The notes beneath the pieces were generated by a model. That model was not told the origin of the DNA, did not search any database, and worked only from the letters and a program-made list of their open reading frames with translations. The position numbers and the translations under genes were made by a program. A DNA stretch of 64,000 bases from Gnetum montanum (Eukaryota > Streptophyta > Gnetopsida > Gnetales > Gnetaceae): NCBI GenBank assembly GCA_015680685.1, contig MNCI01005926.1:1159-65158 (forward strand), given 5' to 3'. Shown in pieces: positions 1 to 13,060 of the stretch; within the stretch, counting starts at the first letter, position 1; every line of letters starts with the position of its first letter.

Positions 1-198
1 TAGGAACACATCATACACCTCATCTAGACTAAACCATACGTGACATATGCAAAACTAGTCTAGATGGGAAGACAGCGAACTGCGACCTAAGGCTAACTAT
101 CTAGATACCACAACTAGTCCATCTGCGGAGTTCGACCGGATCGCGCGTGCGATGCTCGTTTTGTATGGTTGAGTGTAGGGGTACCTCGCCACTCATCA
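1..198 (+). repeat. LTR 3'-end fragment (element D family)
   Basis: This stretch closely matches the last 200 bases of both LTRs of element D (55144-55343 and 58718-58917), including the block GTATGGTTGAGTGTAGGGG and the terminal ACTCATCA at 191-198. No tRNA-Asp-like primer site follows, so it is the end of a 3' LTR or a solo LTR rather than a 5' LTR. The start lies outside the window. Confidence 0.85.
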
Positions 199-489
199 AT
201 TATTTCCTTAGTTCTTGGGAAAAATTTCTAGATAACCAATGCACCTTATAAGGTCTAGGATAAGGATTAGTTACTAAACCCAATCTAGTAACTATTATAG
301 AAGAAATAATATTTTATAGGACTCCCCCATTAATCAAAACATGAATTGATTTCCCACTAAAATAACATGTAGCCCCAATACAAAATAACATTTTCGTAGT
401 AGTATGATCTTCTCTATTCACATTCCCCATGAATGCACATAAATTTAATTTAGAAACTTAATTTTTGGGGCATTAGGATTGCCTCTTTG
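199..489. other. AT-rich stretch, nothing recognised
   Basis: No open frame or motif that I recognise. It lies between the LTR end and the 3' side of the broken gag on the minus strand, so it may be decayed internal sequence of that gag-bearing element. Confidence 0.4.
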
Positions 490-1699
490 AATATTTTAGC
501 TTCATGTCTTCTCTAGTTTCATGGTTTTCACATCTTTGCCTTTGGATGCCTTTTTAAGTGAACATTTCTATTGCTTGTGTTTCCATTCTTCAAACTTGAA
601 GCACTAGATTTTTGATGAGCTACTACCTTGATCCTTACCTCCCTTTCTTTGTTCCTTCTTAGCTTTGCCCTTCTCATTTTCTTTTCTAATTTTCTTATCA
701 TGGCTATCATCTTTTTCTTTATATTTGGACTTGAATCCCTTCTCAGACTTGAATTCCTTTTCCTTTCCCTTGAAAGATTGTTTACTTTTGTTTCAAAATA
801 CACTTAATTTCTTTTCAAATTGAGTGCCAAATCATAAGACTCATTAAGATTTTGTGGCTCATAGAAAGATAACTCTTGTTAGTACATCATTTTAAGATCT
901 CTTAAAAATATTAAAGTCTATTCATACTCCTTTTAGTTTACCTTAGCTTGATGGAATAGATCACAAAGTTTAAAGCAAAATTTCTTGACAACCCTACCAC
1001 CTTATCTTAGGAATTTTAACTTCATAATGGTCTCTTGTATTTGAAAAGACTATTTATATTTTATTTTTAACCTATACTTCATCAAATCCCAATCTCTGAT
1101 GTGTTAACCATTTCATCTTTCATAACATTAGGTCTCCTTTTCCCACCAAGTAGAAGTTGTATCTTCTAATCTGGATTCAACAATAGGTACCCTAAAGTTA
1201 TTTCATACCTCTTCCAACTGAAAATGGTTTTCAAATTCCTTCATCTAACTTTCAAAAGTATTGGTACCATCTACATCATTGCAAGTCTTCAACTCCACAT
1301 ATGGAAGTCTTATAGTATTCCTAAATGCTCTACCAAATCTTGTCTCCTCTTTCTTATCAAGCTTTCCTAGAGAAGAAGTATTTACCACTATTGAAGCTCT
1401 CAAAATTCTCATATGAGGAATAGGATTTTCTTTAGTTGGAATTCTTAGCTAATGGATTTCTACACTTCCATAGCTAGATTATCCTTCCTCTTGATCCACT
1501 TTTTCTCAACCTAGTTGTGAAACAACTTCATCTAAATGTGCATGATCATCAGCTTCATGTATTTGGATATGAAAAGACTATCATTTCTATCTACCTTTAA
1601 ACTGATTTCATCCAGCTAAGAAACCATCATCTACAAGGTAGACTTCATGCTCTCCATATGTCTATTCAGTGCTTGAACCTATTTCTTCTTAGGTGTCAT
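490..1699 (-). pseudogene. Ty3/gypsy gag relic, chromovirus-like
   Basis: Read leftwards from the ATG at 1699, the minus strand gives a recognisable Gag across several stop codons. First comes a polar, probably coiled N-terminus (MTPKKK...HMESMKSTLQMM). Then comes a capsid-type core: LPYVELKTCNDVDG, FESxMKEFENHFQLEE, RLEDTTSTWWEKE, DWDLMKYRLK, and ESYDLALNLKR near 800-850. The W-W pair and the long helical core are typical of the retrotransposon Gag family. A very basic Arg/Lys/Ser-rich tail at 528-803 fits the nucleocapsid end. No protease or RT follows to the left before the LTR fragment at 1-198, so pol is lost or replaced. Stops in nearly every 20-30 residues show that it is dead. The lineage (chromovirus rather than Athila/Tat) is inferred from style, not proven. 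Confidence 0.7.
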
Positions 1700-2850
1700 C
1701 TAAACTAGACAAACTCCTCAACTAATTTCCATGTAATAATTAACAAAAGCTAACAAAAAGATCTAATACAAATAATGCTAGAGTAGGTTCACTCCAATAA
1801 TTAATCACTTTCAAATATTAAATCTAGATATTATGAAAAGATAAATGACTAACTAGAAAACAAGAAAATAGGATATCTTCAATTATTTGATTAGAATATT
1901 ACAACAAGATTTCCAAAACGCATAAAACATTGAAAACCTATCAAAACACACATGATATTGTAGAGAATGAGGCTTTACAACTACTCAATGGCTATTCTCA
2001 ATGCAAGATACAATTGATGGAAAATATATCACACAACCTAACAATGATATTCAAATCAAAGAAGTGAACAAGATATATGAATACATAGGAAAATCTGCAC
2101 ACATTGATCCTAGAGCTATAACCACATCTACATTCACTTGATGTGCTCTATCACACTCTTGTAAAGCCATTCTCAACTTAAGAGATTTCATCAAGGCTTA
2201 TTTCTTTCACTCTCTTTGTCCATTCATAAATATCAAACACCACAAATTTATTAATAAAATAAGATAAAAAGCTAGAAAAATCTTTCACATTCTCAACCTA
2301 AATTTTCCATGTTTTTTTTTATCTTTTTCCTTCATTTCTCAATTCTTTTCGAACATGGAATGGCCAAATTTCAAAGATTCTTGACCATACAAGTCATCTT
2401 TCACCTCCTCAAGTTGTCTCTTGTAAAAATACCACTTTTAGATAAGACATCTATTATTTTTGAGAGATGTCTCCTCCTTAGGTGGGGCATCACTTGCAAG
2501 GCAAGACATCTTACCTTAGATGTCTTCATTGTTGGTAAGATGTCTCACTAAAGACATCTCCTTTGTAGGTAATATGTCTTCTCCAATTTTAAGATGTCTC
2601 CTACTAGATAGAATATGTCTTCTATAAATACTTTACTTCTAGCTAATACATCTCCATAACCTCCAGGACTTCTTCACATAGCCTAAAGTTGCAAAAATCA
2701 CATATAAGAAAGAATAATGGGATCAAAAGAGATGTTCCTATACCAATGACAATCAACTTTGACTATAAGGCAATGACATTTTAGAAATATCAAAAATATT
2801 TTCTATTGTCCATCCTACTTGTAACATTCTATCTAATGTATCTTCATGTT
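1700..2850 (-). other. Leader and possible LTR of the gag-bearing element
   Basis: Upstream of the gag ATG in its own direction. A weak iMet-type primer-site resemblance lies at about 2112-2124 (minus TGGTTATAGCTC against the usual TGGTATCAGAGC). The rest is AT-rich with a cluster of AGACATCT/AGATGTCT octamers at 2440-2640. No matching second LTR was found in the window, so LTR status is a guess. Confidence 0.3.
2440..2640. repeat. AGACATCT / AGATGTCT octamer cluster
   Basis: About seven copies of the octamer AGACATCT or its reverse complement AGATGTCT, plus near copies such as ATATGTCT, occur in 200 bases at irregular 20-40 base spacing. Both orientations are present. The same octamer clusters again at 49380-49545. 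Confidence 0.6.
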
Positions 2851-4333
2851 AAGTTGCATTACTGCTTTCTTCTCCTTTGATTTCCATCCCTATGGACACA
2901 TGGATGTCTTTAGTGATAATGAAATCAAGCAATAATGCAAAAGGAATGTTGAACACCACATTTATGTGATTAGTCATCAACTTTATAGCTCCTTCTTGGC
3001 CTTTGTGAAAAATAAAAATAATGGTAGCATCCTTACCAAATTCAAAGACAACTTGGAATATAGATGTGTCGTTAGAGATCTATGGCTAGTCATCCCTTGC
3101 CATGCTCATTGAAATCTATTTGACAAGAAGATCCACTACGAATAAGGACTCATCCTTAATGATGTTAAACATGTTGGCCAAATTTTGTGGCCCCCTAGCT
3201 CATGACTTATAAAAAATTTTGAAAATGACTCATTATATAGTGATAGACCTTAGGATCAACCATGGGTGCTTGAGTGTTAGTGCCTTCAATACTAGTTTCT
3301 ACAATGCTTAGTTAAGCACCCATAATCCTTGTTGCTATAATAATTACTATTAAAGAAAACATAGTGGCTATTATAGATGTGCTTACTACTATGGATTTAA
3401 TGTTTGAAGGTGATGATACTTATTAGATATTTTGTGTGATCACAACCTTCATGATTTCTAATCATAAGACATCCTAAGCTTGCCTAATGGTGTCATTAGT
3501 ATAACTTGAAATTCTTACTTGCTTTCATAACTTCTGGATGAGGTATGTGAATGAAATTTTTGTTTTTTTTGCACTAGTTATTTTAGAATTTTTAGTTCAT
3601 CTCAAGAAAGTGAAAATGAGTTAGATTTATCAAGTATCATCTGCATAGGATTGCATACCCATGAGTTGCAAAAGATGAGTTCTTATTCAAGTGCATCATG
3701 GAGAAGATGTGATATGTTTCTATCTTAAAATATATCTTCTAAGATAGTGTTAGAGATTTATATTTCTACTTCTAGAAATCATATATTTTTTAGAACCACA
3801 ATATTTTGGTGTCAATGTCTGAGAAAGTGAATATTGTAGCTATTTCTATTCTAAGGTTGGAAATCCGAACTATGGTAGTAATGGCCTTAATGACATAGAA
3901 GATGAAGGTGTCTCCTATCTTTATTAATAGTTTTCTTAATGATTGTTCTAGAAAAAGTAAGTCTTGTTTATAAACCACTCATCATTAGTGGATAAGGTGG
4001 ATCATAGTGAAGATGTCTATAGTTAATCTCTCATCCCTTGTGAAGATAACTCTGTAAAGGATCCTAAGTATAGCTTGAATAACACACTAGCTAAAACTAT
4101 CTTGTCATTGATTTCTTTGATACACTCCTCTAGGAGTGTTACTTATGTAGTTACTGATAGAGCTAGTACTTCTCCCTAGATAGATTGAAGAGTTTAGACT
4201 AGGGGTTGATGTAATGATTCTATCTTTGGCTCTTCCTAAGCTTATCTTCTAGCTTGATATTATTGCAACTGATTCTATTGTCATTCATATTCATTCCTAT
4301 GGCTCGTTTCCCAAGGTTATGATGGTTTGATAG
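2851..4333. other. Unrecognised decayed sequence left of element A
   Basis: No open reading frame longer than about 60 codons and no family motif seen in either strand. The style resembles the decayed 3' accessory module of elements A and C on the minus strand, but I could not align it. The last five bases, GATAG (4329-4333), are the proposed target duplication of element A. Confidence 0.35.
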
Positions 4334-5276
4334 TGATGAGTGGTCAAGGTACTCCTATATCCAACCATATGAATCACAATGCATTCACACATGATCTAGT
4401 TGAATTCCATGGAATCTATAATTTCTAGTACACTAGTCTTCTAGGAAATGAACCTTGCCCTAAGGTCATTCATTGTCTTCCCAATTACACTTGTGATGCA
4501 CATGATATGGTCAAGTGTAATCGAGGCATATGATTTTTATTGTTTTGTGTTTTATGTTCTTTGATGCTTAAAAAGAGAGATGGAGTAATTTAATAACTAA
4601 TCCAATTTAACTAACAAACTAATCTCTAACTAGTCCTAACATAAGTATCCAGTCCCACTTTCTATACATGTCCTAAACCCATGTATCTACTATTGGGTTA
4701 CCAAGAACTATACTACTAGGTGCACTAAGTAATAACACTATTGGGATTACCAAGTGAATACATGTTTATGTTTGAAGTGGTCATAATTATGTATTTAACT
4801 TATTTAGCTTATCTTACTTAATCAATTAATTAGATTAATTACTAAGAAATATTGAACAAATAACTAAAAATATTAAATGCAAGAATAAAACATTTAAACT
4901 ATCTAGAATGCTACAAGGTTTATCAAGAAGCTCATCTTTATTTTTGTACACACTGGTGTGGTTCAGGTATAATAGTACTTGAATAAATATCCATACATTC
5001 AATGGCTCCTATTGTGGGCACTTGAGAAAATATTCTAACTTTCAAATAAAAAAATTGCAAGATCTCTATTACTATTATGACTTTAATATTTCATAAACAT
5101 GGCTGGGAGCTCATATTTATAGCTTTTTCCACAATACTATGTCAATGGGCCCCATAGACATAGTAAACACTACATCGATGTAGCCTTGTCGATGGGGAAA
5201 CACCACATAAATAGGGACCCATCAACAGGGCTACATAAATAAGTCCCCATCAACATGACACTTTGATGCTTCATCA
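4334..5276 (-). repeat. Element A 3' LTR
   Basis: This 943 base repeat matches 16705-17623. Minus-strand TATA box (CTATAAATATGAG) at about 5112-5124. Between TATA and the outer end (5130-5260) lie repeated short palindromic words such as CATCGATG and CCCATCAAC. The base run just to its right, reading leftwards as GTCATGAGAGTA, is the polypurine-like tract. Confidence 0.85.
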
Positions 5277-5479
5277 TACTCTCATGACTAAATAAAAACT
5301 CATCCTTAATTTCCTTTACAAAATTGGGAAGGTATGCAATTATTGATTGACTCTTAACAAAACAAGCTAACTTGACAAAACTAACTGCCCCAGTGTATGA
5401 ATCAACACATTATAGAATTATGATGTTCATGAAACAAAATTGAACACCATGACATGACTACAAAAAAATTTGATAGCAC

Positions 5480-8399
5480 ATCCTCTAATGGTGTGAAGGT
5501 AGTGGAGGCTCTTGAGGTTCTTAAGAACCTTCACTAGCTTTAGGCACATGTGGTAGCTAAGGTGGTTGTCGCTATCCTACTATGGCTAAGACCTTTAGTG
5601 AAAGGTGAAAGGCATCTATTATTATCTTTATTTTCTCATCCTTGATCTAGGGATCATTCATAGTCCACAAAGCATCACCAATGTGGGCTAGAATGGGGAT
5701 ATCCCATAGATAGGATATTATCAAGAACATCTCCTTTACATTAACAAACTACTTAGTGAACTATTTGCATTCGATATTGAATGTCATAACTCTGTTCTAT
5801 AACTCTTGGTAGTTATTCATCCTCTTGACTAGGTTCTTAATAGTTGACCATTAATCTATGAATAATGCCTTAAGAACTTCGAGTTTAGCATTTGCCATCA
5901 CAAGATTTTACTTGGTGTCTTTGTTATGGTTGAACTCATCCTCATATAATAAGTACGAGCTAGCCACCTATTTCTCAAGCTCTAACCATGGCCATCCAAT
6001 AGTCAACATGGACAAATTTGTGTAATGGAGATTGGCAAGATCCATATTCTCTGTCATCTCTTCAATTTTTACCTCCTTTATGTGAATTTCTTCTTTTTTT
6101 GTAGGCATATATCCCATCAACGATGGATTGCCATACTTCTTTTTCCTACGAGAGCTATTAGAGGGGTTCATTTACTTTTCCTTCACCAATTAGATGTGTT
6201 TTTCATTCACTTCCTTTTGTAGATTAACCTATTCTCTATAATGATCCTTAACTCTCTCAAATTTGAGAGTCTTTAATTTCTAGGTGGCTACCTTGATTAC
6301 AGTTTCTTAGTGAAGGGCATGGACCTTCTCCATGAAGCGATTTCTATTTTTTATTTTCAATCTCCTCAATTCTATGTTTGCTCTAGCTAGTTGCTCCTAC
6401 TATTGATAGATAAAATCTGTTAATTCTTGCTTGTGGGCATCAACATTCCATAGGTGATGGTTCTTTATGATCAAATGTACATTCTCTTGGTAGGTCTAAT
6501 CCAAGGCCTTCTGAATCTTATGTTGTGTGACCTCTATCAAGGATTGGTAGAACACCACACATCTCCATTGCACCCTCAACCCCTTTTAGTATGAAGCTAT
6601 TCCATAGCTTCACCTTTTGTTAGTGTCGGGTTGAGAAATGCAAGGTTGACAATCTAGGCTTTTAATTTAGTAAATTCCATAGCCAAAAATTCATTAAGCT
6701 CCTTGGTTATTTTAATTTTCTCCTCTAGTATGATATTCTTTCCCCTTACCTCAAGCAGCTCTGACTAGGTTGTAGTAATACTATCTAAAAGGTCAAAGAC
6801 ATTCAAAAACATATGCCCAATTCCCACGAGTTGGTCTAGCAATTATTCATGCTTTGCTGCATTTATTCTATTGCTTGTGGTTCCTATGGATATCTACACA
6901 TCCTTGAGTACAATGATGTCCAGTGCAAATGTCACAAGTTCATTAAGTGTTTTAGCAATACGGTCAACAATCACTTCTACTATAGTCTCCTACCCCTATT
7001 ATTGCATCACCAACAAAGTTGTTCCTTTACCCTCCTCCAAGCACACTAAGAAGGTCACAACATTCCCAAAGATTTCTATGAGTTTCTGATATTCTAGGAG
7101 AGATACTATGGGCTCTCTAGTGCTCAGATTTGACCTTGTGGGTAGCTACATCCTTTGAGCTGAGAAGATGGATCCACTTCCACCCATCAAACTAATTGTT
7201 TAGGAAACCTCACTTAGGTGACTCATTATTGATCTATATATCAATGCGGCCCCATCACTCATGCTTACTTGTTGGTCTTGTTCACTAAAGAGCACTTCTT
7301 TGTATGTATGCAACCATTGGATAGTTGTAATAATTTCTGGCATAATTATTTGAGTGGTGGTTGCTAGTCCTCTTCTTAGATAGTCATGATAGGTGTATTA
7401 TCCTTCATCATTTCTATCCAATTGGTGGCTGGAACAGTCCTGATAGTATCATTGGTATAAAAAGCTATTTTTCACCTTTGATAGAGTTTCCTAATGAGGA
7501 ATGGAAAGGGGAGTGCCTTACTTCCTTGTTCATTTTCTTTAAAATGCTTCTCCATCTCTAAATAGATCAACTATGAAAGGTTGATAGGGAGTCTTCCACT
7601 TAGAGCAACACATGCTTGGGTAGAGAAAGTAGTGATTTTACTTAGCCTCATCATGGAATGGAGGTGGAAGGCTACAATCTTATAGTGAATCCTCTCTACC
7701 AACATGAATGCATCAAACTCCTTACAATTGATGCCATAGCATAGTTAAACCCATTTTTTCTTTATGTTGGGATCTACCTACATTGGAATCATAGCAAGAA
7801 TTGCCACTATTTTGAGCAACCTAAGCACTATAGTAATGACCTACACTAAGTAGGACACCAAGATGTCCTTGATTTTCATTGTTGATCTGGGCTACTTGTT
7901 ATTCTAGAATAGGAATGTTTCTCCCATGTACCACTCCTTGATGGAAGTGATGATTGGCCACACGGGAAAGGCCTTCAACTAGTCCTACACTTCTCTTAGT
8001 GCATGCTCTAGGAAAGGAATAAAATTTAACTCCTAGAGCACTAATTTTTGAACCTCTTGCAATTTGATCTAATTTAGGAAAGCCTCTATCAAGGTGATCT
8101 CAAGATTTGTTGGTTGTGTTGAAGCATCATCTTGATGGGAGTGTTCTATTGCTATTGTTGGTTCTAGAATCTGTCTAATAGATTCCACCTCTATCTTTTC
8201 CCTAAGAGGACCTATGTCATGGGTTACGAGTGGTTCTTCTTAGGGATTTTCTTGGCCTTTTTCCATTCTAGGTCACTTCTCCCTTGGTTGGGATGGTCCT
8301 ACTTCCTACTTGTGCTTTCCTTTTGGTGCCATCTATGGTCACAACACATTCATGGATTAGTAGATATAGTGTGTAACTTTAAAGTTTTGAATACCTCTT
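5480..8399 (-). pseudogene. Element A 3' accessory module (unknown product)
   Basis: Minus-strand fragments, Lys/Glu/Ile rich with heptad-like spacing, for example EEIHIKEVKIEEMTENMDLA (5968-6171) and segments near 6660-7000 such as KELNEFLAMEFTKLKA and VDRIAKTLNELV. Element C has a recognisably similar module at 62000-64000. Element B jumps straight from its 3' end to the region matching 8400, so the module is present in A and C and absent in B. Athila elements often carry an extra ORF here that has been called env-like. I see no clear signal peptide or membrane segment, so I do not call it env. Coiled-coil structural protein is the best description. Broken by many stops. Confidence 0.45.
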
Positions 8400-10449
8400 C
8401 TCATTAGTTAGTTACACTTTGGATAAGTTTGAACCATGGTAGATTGATTATTTTATTAATTGTTTATTAATTTTTATTATGGATGTTACCAAAGCTCATT
8501 GGGTTTAACTCTTGTAATATGGTGTTTAGTAGTTGAGTTCTTAGTTAAACCTTTGTGGGAGTTAGAAAAACTAGCAAGAAATTTTCTATAAAAAATGGTA
8601 CATTTGTGGTCCCCATGATGAAGAGCTTATCTCTAGTAGCTATAGGGTCAAAGTACAGAGTGATTTAGATAGTTGGTTTGTAAATTATGGGCTATGGAAG
8701 GTTCTAGGCTCTAAAAATTTGAAAAACTCAGCATTTGTAAGAAAATGTAAACTTTTCAACATAGGGTTTCATGTATATATATATTCTATTTTTCCATTAT
8801 GTCTATAGGGCCCTATATATGGGTCTACTCCATCAACGGGGCCCATTAGTAAAAATTTTCAAATGTCAATATCTCAAAAATATAATGAATTTCTCAATGA
8901 AATTGGGGTCTATGGAATGTCAGAAAAGGCAAGAATATGTTGAAATCATTGAAAAGGATCTTTGAAAGCTCAAAATTTAAAAAATTTAATAAAGAATGTA
9001 TTTAATGAAAATAATATGTAAAGGAACACATGGTAGGATGCAGAAGATGGATGTATGAAAGATTTTGATTGTAAGAATGTCTAAAGATAAGGTACTTAAT
9101 GAACCCAACCAAGGAATATGCAAGTGGATCCTCCCCATAGTAGGCACATGCCTTGATTTCCCTTGCATAACCTTAACCTAAGGAGTATATTGATCCCATA
9201 GATAACTAAAGGTCGATGGAAGTTAAGGATCAAAACCTAGAAGATTCTACCTAAGAATTTAAATACATCAAACCAAGACATGGAATCAAGAACATGGACA
9301 CTAGCAGTGACATGAGTTACAGTTAGCATAGATGAATGATGAAGAAGGTGGAATGGAATTCCAAACTAAGATCATAAGAATTCCCTTGTGAATTTTATGT
9401 TTAAAATGACCTAAGAAGATCCATCCTTAGTCCAAACCAAAACCAACCTCTTTCAATGACTTTGCATCACCACTCCAAGACTGATCCACCCCCTTGAGAT
9501 ACAAGAGTGCTTCCACAAAACAACCATCATTCCATAAAGTGAAGAAGAGAGAAATAGAAAGTGAGAGAGGGCCTTAGTTAGGCAAGGCCTTCAGGCTTGG
9601 GTAACATGTCTTTTTAGTCCCATAACCAATGCTTATAGCTAGTTTATTTGTCTAAGGGGTATGCTTTGAATTCCCGTCATGGTTTGTTTCTATTTTAATT
9701 TTTTTTCATCTTTCTGTCTCTTTCTCTCTCTCTTTTCTTTCTGAATGGGAACAAAACCATGCAAAGAATTTATTTAACTTCATGTAGTGGTTGACATGGA
9801 ATGGTAAGAAGTCTATGAAAACATCAAGCACCTAGGTAAGTAGAAGAGTACAAAGAGTATTGAGTTCCCTTGAAGTCACACCCTATACAAACCTTTGAAT
9901 CCTTCTCAATTTTGGAAACTACCAAGTTCACAAATTTATTAAAAATTTATTTAATGAAAGAGACCTCAAACTTCCAAAACAAGGAAAACCATAGACTTTG
10001 TAGATGGGTGGATGTTGTGGACTCACTTCCTATTTCACGAAAAAGAAACCATGAACAAGTCATTAGTATAAAAATTTAAAAATAGAAACTAGACATTAGT
10101 AAACAAAACATAAAGCATAAACCACCATTAGTAATAGCTATAGCACCATAGTGCCTTCTTCACACAAAGTACATTTATTAGAAAAAATTTGAAAATCTCA
10201 CTCAAACCAAATAAGGTAAAATTTATATAAGAAATGGTAAAATATTCAATAAGGATTCAAATGTACTAATGATGGTGTAAAAAAAGATGTTGTAAAAATA
10301 GGAAGAATTTTGAAAATAAAAAAGGTGTAAAATAAATAATTTGCAAAATAAAAAATGTGGAAAACAAAAAAAAATAGAAAAATTGAGGAGCCATTTGGAT
10401 GATTAGAAAAAATGATCATTTTCCCTACAACTCAGTTGGAAGGAGGAGA
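8400..10449 (-). other. Element A long non-coding region 3' of integrase
   Basis: About 2 kb with no convincing frame. It matches element B at about 40600-42180 in order (for example AGTCCCATAAC, CTTTGAATTCC, CACCATGCAAAG), so it is a conserved non-coding part of the family. Long untranslated 3' regions are usual for Athila. Confidence 0.6.
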
Positions 10450-11500
10450 TCTAAAAACTTATGCATGGTTGTCCATACATTGAGGTATCTGATGCATTGG
10501 GTTGCTTGGGCTCATGAAAAAGCTTTACCTATTGGATGTTGATCAACTACATTTTATCTAGACTCTCAAGTTTGTATATGGTCATGTCCCTAGAAGAAAA
10601 GGTTTTATTAATTATATAAGGTCCTTCCCACAATGTTTGGAACTTTGTTTTCTAAGGTACATGTGTGGGGTTCCAGTAGAAAGCCTTATCTCCTAATTGA
10701 TATTTTAGTTTCTATATTCTAAGGTCATGTCATTATTTGTTAAATGCCTTATGCATTTCATTCAAAGATAGAACCACCAATCAGTTTTCATCTAGCATGT
10801 TGAGATTGATCAGTCTTTCTTTTTGTGCTAGACTCAGGTCAAGATTCAATTCACAGGTTGTTGAGAGTGTACAAAGCTCAGATTGAATTAGGAGAGTTGG
10901 AAGTTTTCCATACATTAACTCATAAGGAGAATAGCCAATAGGAAGTTTCCATGTTAAGTGATAGGCCTAAATGGCATCATTGAGTTTTGTGCTCTAGTCT
11001 CTCCTATATTTACTTGTGATCCTTGTTAGGATTTTTGTCATCTCCCTATTAGTTACATCTACTTGATTGTTGGCTTAGGGATGATAGGGTGTTGTTAATT
11101 TATGTTCAACCCCCAAGTGTTGCATAAGTTTTCAAAAAGTGGCATTTGTAAAATGGGTTCCATTGTTAGAATTAATGCATGTGCCATCTCAAACATATTT
11201 ACAACATTTTATTGTACAAATATAATAGTAGTAGATGATGTATAGTTGGTGATGGCTACTACTTATGCCCATTTGGTGCAGCAGTCAACTACTATGATAA
11301 TATATGCCTTTCTATTATACATGGGTGTGATGGAATCCATGAAGTCTATGCCCCATATGTTAAAAGGCTCCAGTGATTAAATCCACTATTGAGGATCCTC
11401 TATTCAAGAAATCATCCCACCATCTCATTAACAACACTCATAAGATCGAACAAATTGGTGGACATCCCTAAAGATTATAGGTCAATAGTATCCTACCATT
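10450..11500 (-). pseudogene. Element A integrase
   Basis: Minus strand carries NSNNGTHFTNATF (usual TDNGTHF, Asp changed to Asn), TTPYHPKANNQVDVTNREM with the catalytic Glu replaced by Asp, AYHLTWKLPIGYSPYELMYG, and LWEGPYIINKTFSSRDM, the GPF/Y-type C-terminal module. An end near 10450 is followed by a proline-poor tail. It would insert the DNA copy. Catalytic residues are altered and stops interrupt it. Confidence 0.75.
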
Positions 11501-11889
11501 AGGATTTTTATGGCCATGCATCTCCCTACATAGTGGCCTCTACAAGGGACTTTGTGAGAATCCTGGAGAATGCATAATTGATCAACATTAGAGACACACT
11601 AATGAACCTAGCCATCAACACACACCTTGTTCAAGTGTCCATTTATTTTCATGAAGTACTTTGCCTGATGAAGAAACTATTGTTTCTTACTAAATTCCAT
11701 ACATTATGGCATGTCTTGAGTGAGTACATAAGTGAGGATGCCATTGTACCATTATGTTTCTGTGGTTACTTGGTCATTTATTAGTTCTATAAAGAGAAGT
11801 TTGTATAGAAGTTGACCAAAGAGCAGGCTCTCCTCCTCTTTATTATCCCATATTAATTAAGAGAGGTGGCCAGGGATTAGATTCTCAAT

Positions 11890-12330
11890 TTCTTTTCAAT
11901 CTACCATTGTGAGATCAAATTCATGTAAGATCATGAGCCATTGTATAATATGGGGACTCACCATTGGCTTATTCATTAGGAAGTGGATGACACTATGCTC
12001 TATGTACGAAAACACTTTTTAACCAAGCACATAGTGCTTGAACTTTTCAAGAGTGTACACCACTGCCATCAATTCTTTCTCAGTTGTGGGGTAATTCAAC
12101 TATGTATTCACAATGCTTTGGCTTGCATAGTAGATGTAATATAGACATTTCTTATCATCAAACTCTATAAGAATGGCTCCCAAGGCATAATTAGATGCAT
12201 TGGTCATTATGTGAAATAGTCTAAAGCAGTTTGGTGCTCGTGGGATTGGAGTTTCTATGAATTTGTTTTTTATCTATTGGAATGCATGCTCACATTCCTT
12301 GGTCTAGATAAATGGAGCATCTTTCTTTGT
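11890..12330 (-). pseudogene. Element A RNase H
   Basis: Minus strand reads NYPTTEKELMAVVYTLEKFK, then HYVLGxKVFSYIEHSVIHFLM and IIQWLMILHEFDLTMVD. These match the Ty3/gypsy RNase H order: TTEKEL-AVV, then the Y-TDH motif (TDH is IEH here, so the catalytic Asp is changed) and the RW..LLQEFD helix. It is continuous for about 65 codons apart from one stop. Confidence 0.8.
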
Positions 12331-12479
12331 AAGATTGACCAATAGCTTTGCAATCTTAGAGAAATTCTCTATGAATAGTTAGTAGTAGCCAATGTGTTCA
12401 AGGAATGATTAGACATCTTTAACTATCTCTGTTTGGTGTGTGATTCCTTGGATGACCCTTATCATTTTTGGGTCTACCT

Positions 12480-13060
12480 TAATTAATTCTTGTAAAATTT
12501 TATGCCCTAGTATTATGCCCTCCTAGACCATTAGATGGCTTTTCTAACAATTGAGCTTAAGGTTTGTTTCAACACATCTTTTCAGAACCTACTCAAGGTA
12601 ATCTAGGGTTTGCTCAAATGTAGCCCCATAGGTAGAGAAGTCACCCATAAAGACCTCTATCCCACTACCAATATACTATTGAAAAATGTTGAGGACCAAG
12701 AATTGGAATATTTCAGGGGCATTTCATAGACCAAATGGCATCTTGCAATATGAAAAAGTTCCCTAGGGACTTTTGAATGTTGTCTTGGCCTGATCTTCTA
12801 GTGCAATTTGGGTTTGGTTGTAGCCACTATAACCATACAAGAAGCTATAATAACAATGCCTTGAGATATTTTCCAACACTTGGTCCACAAATGGCAATGG
12901 AAAATGATCTTTAATGTTTCCATATTTAACAACCTAAAGTCGATGTAGACCTGCCACTTGTCATCTTTCTTTGGCACAATTATGAGTGAACTAACCCACT
13001 CATTATCTGCAATGGGATAGATGAGCCCTACCTTGAGGAGTTGCTCTATTTCCTCCTTGA
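12480..13060 (-). pseudogene. Element A reverse transcriptase
   Basis: The minus strand from about 13060 leftwards reads as the N-terminal RT region of Athila-type elements: primer-grip approach with long helix, the lines equivalent to PKKxDKW..YI..LLN, LDGYSGYNQI and GTFAYRKMPFG seen better in element B at the matching place. The AT content has risen and many codons are stops. It copies element RNA into DNA. Confidence 0.65.

Noticed and set aside
528-803. Arg/Lys/Ser-rich 91-codon frame as an independent nuclear protein
   Set aside because: It continues the gag relic read from 1699 and is best seen as its basic tail.
2440-2640. CRISPR-like array from the repeated octamers
   Set aside because: Plant nuclear context, both orientations, irregular spacing and no conserved 25-35 base repeat.
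5480-8399. Calling the accessory module an env gene
   Set aside because: No signal peptide, membrane segment or cleavage site could be seen on the minus strand; only helical polar pieces are present.
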